This document shows, one piece after another, positions 11,006 to 19,766 of a DNA stretch of 64,000 bases. The stretch spans positions 1,014,267 through 1,078,266 of the forward strand of contig CACRSC010000084.1 in NCBI GenBank assembly GCA_902651635.1. The letters run 5' to 3'. The position numbers and the translations under genes are program-made. Under the pieces are notes generated by a model, which had not been told where the DNA came from, searched no databases, and saw only the letters and a list, made by a program, of their open reading frames with translations. Positions within the stretch are counted from its first letter, which is position 1, and each line of letters starts with the position of its first letter. Origin of the DNA: Mastigamoeba balamuthi (Eukaryota; Evosea; Mastigamoebida; Mastigamoebidae).

Positions 11006-11836
11006 TCACTTGCAGACCGAGTGGTCGGGGCCCAGGAAGACGCACTTGAGCGGGGCCTTGCACACCCCCATCACCCCGGCGATGCCCACGCACGTCTCGC
11101 CCCTGCCCAGCTGCTTCCACTGGCACGTCTTGCCCCTGCACTCGGTGAACATCCTGCACGCCCCCAGCTTCTCCCCCTTGGCGCCCTCGCACGCGTCGTT
11201 GACCCGCAGCGCCCTCCACTGGCACACGCCATTGTCGGGGCCCAGGATCGCGCACTCGAGGCCCGTCCCGCACTCCCCGTAGATCGGGCCCGCGATCCCG
11301 ACGCACGTCTCCCCGAGCCCCAGCGTCTTCTTCTGGCACGTCGCCAGGTCCGCCGCCACGTGCTTGCACTCGAGCCCGAACCCGCACTCCCCGTAGATCG
11401 GCCCCGCGAACCCGCTGCACGTCTCGCCCTCCCCCAGCACCTTCTTCTGGCACACGCTGTTGTCCGGGCCCAGGCTCACGCACTCGAGGCCCAGCCCGCA
11501 CCGCCCGTAGATCGGCCCCGCGATCCCGACGCACGTCTCGCCCTCCCTCAGCACCTTCTCCTGGCACGTCGCCAGGTCCGCCCCCACCTGCTTGCACTCC
11601 AGGCCCATCCCGCACCGCCCGTAGATCGGCCCCGCGAACCCGCTGCACGTCTCCCCCACGCCCAGGATCTTGGCCCGGCACACGCTGTGGTCCGCGCCCA
11701 GGCTCACGCACTCCAGGCCCGGGGCGCACGTCCCGTAGATCGGCCCCGCGATCCCGCTGCACGTGTCCCCCTCGTGCAGCACCTGCGCCGACGCGATGGC
11801 CGCCATGGCCGAGGCGAGCAGGATGATGGTGCGCAT
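11006..11836 (-). CDS. Secreted cysteine-rich repeat protein, 7 units
   Basis: A single exon of 276 residues. It starts with a clear signal peptide (MRTIILLASAMAAIASA) followed by seven tandem units of about 38 residues with four cysteines each, pattern GETCxGxAGPIYGxCGxGLEC then C. Units 1-5 and 7 follow the pattern. Unit 6 is shorter and divergent (ACEGAKGEKLGACRM). No membrane segment or GPI-type tail is visible, so it is probably secreted, with disulphide-bonded modules. I do not recognise the family, though the cysteine spacing is like other small disulphide-rich extracellular repeats. The start chosen is the ATG that opens the signal peptide. The longer open frame upstream is promoter sequence with a TATA box. 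Its near-twin at 29313 has six units. Confidence 0.85.
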   Translation of the reverse strand: MRTIILLASAMAAIASAQVLHEGDTCSGIAGPIYGTCAPGLECVSLGADHSVCRAKILGVGETCSGFAGPIYGRCGMGLECKQVGADLATCQEKVLREGETCVGIAGPIYGRCGLGLECVSLGPDNSVCQKKVLGEGETCSGFAGPIYGECGFGLECKHVAADLATCQKKTLGLGETCVGIAGPIYGECGTGLECAILGPDNGVCQWRALRVNDACEGAKGEKLGACRMFTECRGKTCQWKQLGRGETCVGIAGVMGVCKAPLKCVFLGPDHSVCK

Positions 11837-11914
11837 GTTTGCTGCCCTGTGCTGTGCTTGCGTTGCCTGCCGAGTGAATGCAAAGTGAAGCACAAGAGGG
11901 CCACCGGCACAGCC

Positions 11915-12014
11915 TTTATAAAGCAGAGGTGACGTCAAGCGAGTGACATCAGCCCGCATGTCCGCACCCTGCCTTTCGCCGTAAGTGGCCACGAATCGCA
12001 GGTGCGGACATGCG
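11915..12014 (-). promoter_or_regulatory. Promoter of cysteine-rich gene copy 1: TATA, CRE-like site, 14-nt palindrome arms
   Basis: Reading on the minus strand, TTTATAAA at 11915-11922 lies about 80 nt before the ATG. A TGACGTCA site sits just upstream of it. Perfect 14-nt inverted arms CGCATGTCCGCACC / GGTGCGGACATGCG lie at 11955-11968 and 12001-12014. The same three elements with the same spacing occur in copy 2. Confidence 0.6.
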
Positions 12015-12022
12015 GGTGCCAT

Positions 12023-12611
12023 TCTGAGGAAACATAGCCATTGCCAAGGAAATGCGCCCGCCCCGCCGCCTGAGAATCAATCATTGGCAGGCGCGCGTTC
12101 TCCCTGCTCGGGAGGGCAGTGTCGCGAGAGCTCTGCACGACATCAGGGACCTCTTTGCGTTCAGTCGGAGTGTTTGGACTATAGCGGGAACGTCTCCCAT
12201 AGACACTGCACTTGCTTTGCTGTCCGTGTCCGATCTCGCTGGAAGACCAAGCAGCGGCGGAGGAGGTGCTCGCAGTGGTGCGAATGTGCTGCAAGGACCC
12301 GGAGACGAGCACGAGGCAGGCCAGCCCGAGTCCTCTCCCTCTGTTCTCCAACAGGCAACAAATATCGGGAATAAGATATCGCGACCCCCCGGCGCCCGGG
12401 CTCTGGTGCCTCCGGGCTCACTCGCTGTTCAGCGCGACTGCTCTGCGGCTGAGAACCATCGCGCGTTGATCCTGTCGGCAGCGGTCGCCGGGTACCGGTC
12501 AACGTGACGTGGGGCCCTCGTCAGCGATCTTTTCCCTCCGCAATCTCAGCGCTGAGGGCGAAACTCAACACAACAGAAAAGAAAAAAAAGCCCACCCAAC
12601 CGCACACACCG
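12023..12611. other. Intergenic, no gene recognised
   Basis: Open frames here lack a consistent codon bias or any motif. An A-rich run (GAAAAGAAAAAAAAG) lies just upstream of the TRIC start codon. Confidence 0.4.
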
Positions 12612-13854
12612 ATGGCGGCCCCCTACGTCCAGGCGCTGCAGCAGCACCTCGCCGAGGCCTCGGAGAGCGCGCAGGCGCGTGTCAGCGAGCTGGTGCTCGC
12701 CGCGCGCACTTTTGACCCCAACTCGGTCGACACGCCGGCCGTCCGCGAGTGGTTCGCGTCTCTGGCGACGCCCGGGGCGCTGGCGGTGCCCGTGGTCGCG
12801 GGGTACCTCGCGTACCAGGCGTACAGCTGCCGCGCGCGGCGCGTGGTGCAGGAGGGCGCGCACTGGGCGCACTCGCTGGCGCTGACGGCCGTCGCTGCGC
12901 TGGGCGGCGGCGTCGCCTGCGCGCTGCTGATGGGCGCCAAGCCCAAGGCCCTCTCGCACGACACCTACGTCCCCCTCTGCGCCCTCATGTGGTACCTCAT
13001 GTCCTTCCGCGCCCTCTTCTTCCTCTTCCCCATCGCCAAGGTCCGCCGTCCCCTCCCCTGTCCCCCGGTCCCTCTCGGGGGCCTCACTTGTTTGGCTCCA
13101 CTCACTCGCTGCTCTCTTTCCCTCTCAGCCCTTCGCGCTGTTCGCCTACGAGATGTACCGCACCGTCACGCTGCTCACCACGTTCTGGGCCGCTGTCAAG
13201 ATCGTCCCCCACTCTGTCTTTGGCCAGCTCCTCCTCCCCATCATCAGCGGTGCGGGGCGCCCCCCTGGAAGCCTTTGATTTATTTCATTTGTATTTTAAT
13301 GTTCGAAACGAGCGCGCAGTCACCGCAGCGCCCAGTGTGTGCGCTCTGTGCGTGCTGTGTTTGCGGCCACTCCTGTTGGCGATGCGCCGCCACACAGTCA
13401 ATTATCTTTTATCTGCGCGAGTGCACTTCGCTCGCTCTGCCGTGCGACGACTGAGACGTCGCCACGCCCAGTGTGCGGAGGGATGTGGATCGCGCACCTG
13501 CTGCGGCGCGTGTCGGGCGACAGCGAGGCCGTGGCGTCTGACTTCAGCAGGCCGTCGAGCAAGCTGAGGAACGTGTTCTGGGCCGTCGTCGCCTACTACG
13601 TGGCCGTCGACCCCGCCGGCCTCATCTTCGCCCCGCAGAACACCCCCGTGCCCGCAGATGAGCGCTGGGCCGCCAACGCCGCCGTCTTCGCGTTCTTCCA
13701 GCTCGAGGGCCTCTTCCTGCTCTTCAACGCCGAGGTGCCGCTGCTGTACCCCCTCGAGTGGACGCTGTCGCTCGTCCTCGGCCTCGGGGCCCCCGCGGAG
13801 CCCAGGAAGGCCCAGCCCAAGACCGAGGAGCAGAGGAAGAAGAAGAACCAGTGA
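12612..13854 (+). CDS. TRIC-type (TMEM38-like) intracellular cation channel
   Basis: Exons 12612-13040, 13129-13249 and 13472-13854 give 310 residues; human TRICs are about 290-300. Family knowledge: TRIC channels are trimeric K+-permeable channels of the ER/SR membrane that balance charge during Ca2+ release. Visible are several hydrophobic helices (LATPGALAVPVVAGYLAYQAY, VAALGGGVACALLMG, then CALMWYLMSFRALFFLFP, which matches the conserved WYL-F-P-D/F-Y region), a GG-containing segment VCGGMWIAHLL after exon 2, and later helices with DPAGLIF. The C-terminus is lysine-rich and ends KKKNQ, consistent with ER retention. Both introns are GT-AG (GTCCGC, GTGCGG) and restore the frame. The family call rests on overall helix pattern and a few motifs, so a related TMEM38-like protein is possible. 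Confidence 0.72.
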
Positions 13855-14055
13855 GGCGCCCCCAGCCCTCCCGGCCCTTCCCCCGCTCTCCCACCCCCTG
13901 ACAGATTTCCAACTCTCTCACCCCCCTGCTACGGCAAAGAGGAATACGCAAGTGTTGAATTGAAATCCGACAAGCGCAATTGCACAGAGGGAGAAACGAT
14001 AAATGACGACTGCTGAAAGATGGTCAGACACAGGCACAGCGCGCGGACCCCCGGG

Positions 14056-14997
14056 TCAGCGCGTGTGGATCATGAACTTGATGAACTGAATCTTGACGAG
14101 CTGGCTGTAGATGGTCGCCTCGAGCTCCGCGAGCTTCCGGCCCAGCGGGTCGTCGGCCGAGTCCGCGGGCAGCCCAGCCGCGCCCGAGAGCACAAACTGG
14201 CTGGCAAAGGCAGCGGACGCGGCGGCGGCAGCGGCGGTGGTGGGCGTCGCCGCAGGGGCCGTGGGCGTCAGCGGGAGCTCAGCGGTGGGCGAGTGCTGCG
14301 TGGGCTTGGAGCACAGCATCAGCGGCTGCGTCTGCGGGCGCGCGACGACCTCGCCGGCGTTGTTGACGACCTCGAGCACGACGATCACGCGGCCGCCCAG
14401 GTGGAGGCGCGACGAGTTGCAGTGCCTGCGTAAGTGCCACCCGCTTGAGACGTGCCCTTGGTTTCGGGGGCGATGTGCGGGCGCGCACGATCTGCAGTTG
14501 TCAAACTCGACGACGCGGAGTCCGCTCGCGGGCATCTCGGCCTGGGCTGCCTCTGCCTCGGAGCCCTCGTCGTCGTCCCTCATGGCGAACCCGAGAGAGA
14601 CGTTGGACATGCGCTTGGAGCAGCACCTGCGGCACGGGGGCAGCCCCTCGCGCTCTGGCGCCGGTCAGCGTCAACCTCGGGGGCCCGAGGGGGCGACTCA
14701 CCTGCGAGGTGGACGGTGCCCTCGAGGAACACCTTGGCCTTGGCGCCCTGGCTCCTCACCAGCGCTTCGCTGACGTCGTGCTCCGCCATCCACGCGGCCC
14801 CGCAGCTGAACGTCACCTGCTCAGTCGTCCCGGCGGGCCGTGTGCGTTCAGCTCGCCCGCTCGCACGGGGGGCAAGGCGCGGGGCGATTGGCTACCTTGA
14901 AGGGAGTGGAGACGTAGACGCGGCTCGAGGAGGCCCAGATGCGGGGCTCCCTGTAGGCGTCCGGCTGCTGCTGTTGCACGCGGTCGTCGACGGCCAT
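14056..14997 (-). CDS. Tandem paralogue A, unknown function (possible Spt23/Mga2-like region)
   Basis: Exons on the minus strand are 14997-14896, 14816-14702, 14654-14489 and 14425-14056, giving 250 residues. Visible segments: RIWASSSRVYVSTPFK, VTFSCGAAWMAEHDVSEAL, a cysteine motif LPPCRRCCSKRMSNVSLGF, then CNSSRLHLGGRVIVVLEV and LMLCSKP. An Ala-rich linker follows, and a helical C-terminus ends LEATIYSQLVKIQFIKFM. The CxxCC block followed by a CNSSRLHLGGR-type beta segment and a PLML strand loosely recalls the N-terminal region of fungal Spt23/Mga2 transcription factors. That is only an impression. Exon lengths of 115 and 166 nt and all intron phases are identical to the neighbour at 15974-16882, so the two arose by tandem duplication. 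Confidence 0.7.
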
Positions 14998-15973
14998 TCC
15001 GGGGGTGGCGGTGTGCTACCGAAGAAGAGTCTGGGACTTCTGGACAGGTCCGGCGTGTCTCTGTACGCTTGCTTGCAGATAAAGTGTGACTCACCCCCCT
15101 TTGGGCACGTGATCGCTTCGGAACCCGGGCGGTTAACTGTGGGGGTCCACACACGTGTATTCTCCCTTCCTAGTGGGGGATCCACTCTTGATTTGGTAGT
15201 AATCCACTACTTCATCACCCTCTCGGGACACCCGATCAAATTCGTGAGACGCTTCGGGGGCGGACGAGACGCCGCCGTGCTGTCGAGAGATCTCGCGTAA
15301 CGGACCCCAGAGGGCGCCCTGGGCGACGCCGCCCAGGCCCGCTCGCTGCTCCCCGATGCAGGCAAATATGCGACTTGATAAAGGCCGAACATGCGGTATG
15401 ATCATCTATGTTGAGTAATTTCGTCCAGAAGCAGACAGACCGCCTTCTTCCGTGGCGCTTGGGCAGCGCGTCCGTTTACCAACTCGCAGGACGGCAGGAT
15501 CTGCCGTCCGAGCGGGAGCATGGCACTCCGGGCTGCACGCGGAGCACAGACACGGGGGTGGCAGAACAAGTTCCAATGAGCTTTTCTGGTGCGATTTGTG
15601 GTAGCTATGCGGTTGCCTCATCGAGTAGTGCGGACGCCACTTGGTAAGGCAGGCTCCTTTCGCAACGGCGCGGAAATGTACTCTTCTTTCCTCTCTAAAA
15701 GCCGCAAAAGTCGAGGACTGCCCCCAAGGCTTGGCGATGCCAACCCTTAAAAATCGCATACTCCGGTAGTGGCAGAGCCCTCATCCCGCTGGGCACACAG
15801 GCTCAAGTCTCCCTTGACATCCCCTCTGGCCCAGCACCAGGGAATAGAGCACACAAGAAATCGTGATTGCTCCAGTCACAAAAGAGAATAACGAACATTG
15901 ACTCAGGCGTTGCGCTTCAACCTCGACTCTGAAAAACTGAGGCTCAGGACAACACGTCCTCGAGTGGTTCCAC
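14998..15973. other. Intergenic between the two paralogues
   Basis: About 970 nt containing no exon I can support. Open frames are short and have no motif. Confidence 0.4.
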
Positions 15974-16882
15974 TCAGTTTGAATGCGTCATGAACTTGAT
16001 GAACTGGATCTTGACGAGCTGGCTGTAGATGGTCGCCTCGAGCTCTGCGAGCTTCCTGCTCAGCTGGTCCTCCGTGGCACCCGCCGAATCCCACGGCACA
16101 GCCGTGCCTGCGAGCGCCAACTGACCAGCCAGAGAAGCAGATGAGGCGGCGCCAGCAGCTGCAGTGGCTGTTGCTGACGGAGCCGGGGGCGTGAACAGGA
16201 AATCTGCTGTCGGCGAGCGGACAGTGGGCTTAGAGCACAGCATCAGTGGCTGCGTCTGCGGCCGCGCGACCACCTGGCCGATGCTGTTGACGACCTCGAG
16301 CACGATGACCACGCGGCCCCCGAGGTGAAGCCTCGACGAGTTGCAATATCTGCAAGCCAGGTAATTGTGAGAGGGCGCAGGGTCGGACCCAGAGACGTAC
16401 GATCTGCAGAAGTCGAACTCGATGACACACAGACCGTTGCTCGAGGGCTTCTCCGGTGTGGCGTTGTCGTCGAGGAGCTCGGTTTCGTCGCTGGGCCCGA
16501 ACCCGAGAGAAACGTTGGACATCCGCTTGGCGCAACACCTGCGGCACGGGGGCAGACCCTCGTTGCCTGTCGCGAGTGCCGTCAGCAAGAGCGTTGGAGT
16601 GCCGGAGCGCTCACCTGCGTGAAACGCAGTGCCCTCGAGGAACAGCTTGGTCTTGACTGCCTGGGCCCTGATCAGCTCCTCAGTGACATCGTGCTCAGCC
16701 ATCCATAAGGACCCACAGGCGAACGTGATCTGTGGAGAGGCTATGAGGACCCGCCACGGGACGAGGGGCGAGAACTGCGGTCTGGTGCGTACTTTGAAGG
16801 GAGCGCAGACGTAGACTCTACTCGAGGACGCCCAGATGCGGGGCGCCTTGCCTGACTCCGGCTGTTGGTGCTGGACTGCCAT
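15974..16882 (-). CDS. Tandem paralogue B, unknown function
   Basis: Exons 16882-16793, 16729-16615, 16566-16401 and 16349-15974 give 248 residues. Aligned to paralogue A it shares RIWASSSRVYV, WMAEHDVTEELIRAQ, LPPCRRCCAKRMSNVSLGF, CNSSRLHLGGRVVIVLEV, RPQTQPLMLCSKP and the C-terminal LEATIYSQLVKIQFIKFM. The variable parts are an acidic loop after NVSLGF and the Ala/Thr-rich linker. All three introns (63, 48 and 51 nt) are multiples of three without stop codons, so the whole locus is also open as one frame. The conserved C-terminal helix could mediate oligomer formation. Function unknown; conservation of the cysteine cluster suggests a metal site. Confidence 0.72.
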   Translation of the reverse strand: MAVQHQQPESGKAPRIWASSSRVYVCAPFKVRTRPQFSPLVPWRVLIASPQITFACGSLWMAEHDVTEELIRAQAVKTKLFLEGTAFHAGERSGTPTLLLTALATGNEGLPPCRRCCAKRMSNVSLGFGPSDETELLDDNATPEKPSSNGLCVIEFDFCRSYVSGSDPAPSHNYLACRYCNSSRLHLGGRVVIVLEVVNSIGQVVARPQTQPLMLCSKPTVRSPTADFLFTPPAPSATATAAAGAASSASLAGQLALAGTAVPWDSAGATEDQLSRKLAELEATIYSQLVKIQFIKFMTHSN

Positions 16883-17763
16883 CAAGGACCGTTGGGTGGA
16901 GTGGAGGGCGTGTGCAGAAGTCGCAGACTCTCTACACAAGGGAATACTCTCCAGTTTGAACGCTGATATGTTGTGATACCCCACTTGGCCGGCCTCGTGC
17001 TGTTTTTTTGGACTGGCAGATGGACTGTGGGGACCCGCACTGCCTGGACTGCCATGCTGTTCCAAAAAAAGAACAGTCCATAACTGCACCCCTCGATCGG
17101 GCAATTCGAAGGAGTTTTGTAGAGCACTGAGTAGGCGGGAGATCGCCGCCTGCCATACAGGCTTGGGGAAATGGCCGCCCCCAAAGCGGACCCTCGGCCG
17201 TCGAGTGCGGCTGATGTGACACTAGCCGGAAACTAGTGGAATAAAAATTTATAACATGCAGAACTATCAAGGAGTGATGAGGAACTTCTGCCAGAAGCAG
17301 AAAAGCATTTGCCGTGTCTGGCAGTGCCGAGCTCAATCGCAAAAAAAATGCTACCCACCTTAGTACGTTCTCCTGACTTGGGGTGGTATCCGGTTTTCAC
17401 CGCAGGCGGTTCAAAACCCGACGACGCAAAGGGGCATGTCTAGCTGTTGCCGGTTCAGGGCCTGATGTTGGTACAGGCGCACGGTAAACCGGTGCCTGTG
17501 CATGTCCGAGGACAGCTGTAAGGTAGCGGGAGGGCACAAACGGGTTGCTGAAGGCCTTGGCATGCGTGAAAGTGAAGCACTCAGAGAAGATGCACCACTA
17601 CTCTGGGGCAGCTTAGCTCTTCAAATAGTGTGCCACCACATAGAGGCGCCACCAATTTAGCAATGCCCGGGCATGCCGTTCGGTCGCCCTGAGTGTAGCG
17701 AAGCAGGCTCACCATCCTGCTCAAAAACCGGCCCATCTGTTCAACCACTGGAGTGAGCACAGC
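16883..17763. other. Intergenic, no gene recognised
   Basis: About 880 nt without a supported exon. A T-rich run and scattered short open frames only. Confidence 0.4.
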
Positions 17764-18367
17764 CGAATCTCGCATTTATTGCGGAAGTTGAGCTATACGA
17801 GCACTGTCTTCACGCCCCAGAGAAGCCACAGTTTCAAAAATGTATGTACATTCTGCGAACACTCAGATGCCTGCCGTTCAACGTCCCCTCCCCCCCCCTC
17901 CGTCAGAACTGGACCTCACCGCTGCTGCGGGAGCCTCTCCTGCCCCTGCAGAGGCAGAGCTGCTCCACGTGCGCCCACAGCGCGGGCGCGCGCTTCCGCA
18001 GGCCGTCGCTGCGCACCGAAGCGAGGGCTCTGCAGAGCTCCTCTGCGTCCGACTCCCTGCCGGCCCCGACGAGCATCTCACAGGCCCCGCGGGCGGCGTC
18101 GTAGGCCTCCTGGTCCATGCCGCAGTCGGCCAGGCAGCGCGCGGCCTCGGCCACCTCGGACGCGGCCAGCGCGTAGCACTGCTCGGCCCAGAGCAGCTCG
18201 GCTGCCCGGGCGTGGGCGCTGGCAGCGGCCGCGTGCTGCTGGAACAGCGCAGAGACGTGGGCCTCGTTCGAGAGCAGCTGCAGTTGGTCGAGGACGCAGC
18301 GGGTGAGCGGCATTTGGCGCCTGGTCTTGGGTCGCTGGGGCGCGCTGCTCGGGGTTGCTCTGCTTCT
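17764..18367. repeat. Tandem duplication unit 1 (604 bp)
   Basis: The segment beginning CGAATCTCGCATTTATTGCGG is repeated almost exactly from 18369. The two units differ by a 3-nt CAG insertion near 17866/18471 and a handful of substitutions. Unit 1 stops abruptly at the ambiguous base at 18368. Confidence 0.9.
17903..18313 (-). CDS. Small alpha-helical protein, copy 1
   Basis: A single-exon frame of 136 residues, Ala/Leu/Glu-rich, with helix pairs such as ELLWAEQCYALAASEVAEAARCLAD and EAYDAARGACEMLVGAGRES, resembling TPR-like hairpins. I do not recognise the family. It differs from copy 2 by one residue (DAEEL versus DAAEL). It lies inside the tandem duplication, and its upstream sequence is cut off by the N at 18368, so it may lack its own promoter. 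Confidence 0.5.
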   Translation of the reverse strand: MPLTRCVLDQLQLLSNEAHVSALFQQHAAAASAHARAAELLWAEQCYALAASEVAEAARCLADCGMDQEAYDAARGACEMLVGAGRESDAEELCRALASVRSDGLRKRAPALWAHVEQLCLCRGRRGSRSSGEVQF

Positions 18368-18368
18368 N
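18368..18368. other. Ambiguous base (N) at a duplication junction
   Basis: The only undetermined base noticed in the window lies exactly at the boundary of the two tandem units. This suggests an unresolved or artificial join in the assembly. Confidence 0.95.
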
Positions 18369-18970
18369 CGAATCTCGCATTTATTGCGGGAGTTGAGCTA
18401 CACGAGCACTGTCTTCACGCCCCAGAGAAGCCACAGTTTCAAAAATGTATGTACATTCTGCGAACACTCAGCAGATGCCTGCCGTTCAACGTCCCCTCCC
18501 CCCCCCTCCGTCAGAACTGGACCTCACCGCTGCTGCGGGAGCCTCTCCTGCCCCTGCAGAGGCAGAGCTGCTCCACGTGCGCCCACAGCGCGGGCGCGCG
18601 CTTCCGCAGGCCGTCGCTGCGCACCGACGCGAGGGCTCTGCAGAGCTCCGCTGCGTCCGACTCCCTGCCGGCCCCGACGAGCATCTCGCAGGCCCCGCGG
18701 GCGGCGTCGTAGGCCTCCTGGTCCATGCCGCAGTCGGCCAGGCAGCGCGCGGCCTCGGCCACCTCGGACGCGGCCAGCGCGTAGCACTGCTCGGCCCAGA
18801 GCAGCTCGGCAGCCCGGGCGTGGGCGCTGGCAGCGGCCGCGTGCTGCTGGAACAGCGCAGAGACGTGGGCCTCGTTCGAGAGCAGCTGCAGTTGGTCGAG
18901 GACGCAGCGGGTGAGCGGCATTTGGCGCCTGGTCTTGGGTCGCTGGGGCGCGCTGCTCGGGGTTGGCTCT
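18369..18970. repeat. Tandem duplication unit 2
   Basis: Second copy of the 604-bp unit. It continues without a break into unique sequence after the CTCGGGGTTGGCTCTGCTTCT segment. Confidence 0.9.
18511..18921 (-). CDS. Small alpha-helical protein, copy 2
   Basis: The same 136-residue protein as at 17903-18313, starting MPLTRCVLDQLQLLSNEA and ending GSRSSGEVQF. This copy keeps unique upstream DNA, so it is the better candidate for the real gene. Its helical repeats could also belong to a larger spliced gene on the minus strand, for which I see no clear donor. Confidence 0.55.
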   Translation of the reverse strand: MPLTRCVLDQLQLLSNEAHVSALFQQHAAAASAHARAAELLWAEQCYALAASEVAEAARCLADCGMDQEAYDAARGACEMLVGAGRESDAAELCRALASVRSDGLRKRAPALWAHVEQLCLCRGRRGSRSSGEVQF

Positions 18971-19766
18971 GCTTCTGCTCTCGGCCCTTAGCTCCGCTGT
19001 GGGTACTGGTGGTTTTCTCTCTTGTTTGCGAATGCAGCGGCGGCCCCTCTGCGTGTGCTTACTGCTTTACGGAAACGGGTATCTGCTTCCTGGAGTTTTC
19101 TCAGTAAGATAGGGGCGGGCCGGGGGCAGAACGGGTGGGCCGGGCGACGGCGGATCGCCGGGTTGGAGGGGGGAATGTTCGGAGGGTGGGCGGTCGGGAA
19201 TGACGGTGGACGAAACGAAGGGGTTAATTCGAAAAGGGGAATGGCGTTCCTCGACAATGCCATCGCTTTACGGAATTCGAGCGTGGTCGTGGGGTCCTCC
19301 GCGTCGAGTCCCCAGTGTCTGCTGGAGCCCGTACCGCGACGACCCGTTGGTGCTGGGATGAAGCAGCAGCAGTGTATCAAGGTCGCCCCAGCAGGTGCCA
19401 GCAGAGGCCTCACAAGTCAGAGGGCCGCTCGCAGTGGCGCAGGCGGCGTGAACCGCTCGTGGGACTGTTGCTGCTGCCAGCTGATCCCTTATTCTCAAGA
19501 GAGACTTGATTGCTGTGTGTTCCGCTTTCAGACTGCGCTGAGTGGCTGCATCGCCGAGACGATCGGCTTCTTGTGCTGCACTGCGCTCAGTGGTGCGCAT
19601 TGGTGGAACCATCGAGAACCACACCAGGCAGTGTGCGTACTAACCTTAGAGCGATATGTGGGACAGCACTGAGGCAACGACGTCCTCGCAAAGGGGCGCC
19701 GACAGAACAAACGGCAGCAATTCAGCTTTCCCGTTTGGCGTGTTGGCAGACGTTCGGCTGCCCGTT
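18971..19766. other. Intergenic, no gene recognised
   Basis: Plus-strand open frames lack codon bias. This probably includes the 3' end of the large minus-strand RCC1 gene. Confidence 0.4.

Larger units (their letters stand above)
10861..12014 (-). repeat. Inverted duplication, copy 1 (partner 29135-30183)
   Basis: The gene at 11006-11836 plus its promoter and about 145 nt of 3' flank match 29135-30183 in inverted orientation. The upstream match ends at the promoter palindrome, and the downstream match ends near the TGCCCTCGAAGCGTC block. Near-identity with only scattered differences indicates a recent duplication or ongoing conversion. Confidence 0.85.

Noticed and set aside
10994-11932. 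Long plus-strand frame opposite the cysteine-rich gene
   Set aside because: Repeat structure merely reflects the antisense of the four-cysteine repeats; the minus frame has a signal peptide and conserved cysteines.
15133-15759. Minus-strand frames between the tandem paralogues
   Set aside because: Weak codon bias, no motif, no matching splice sites.
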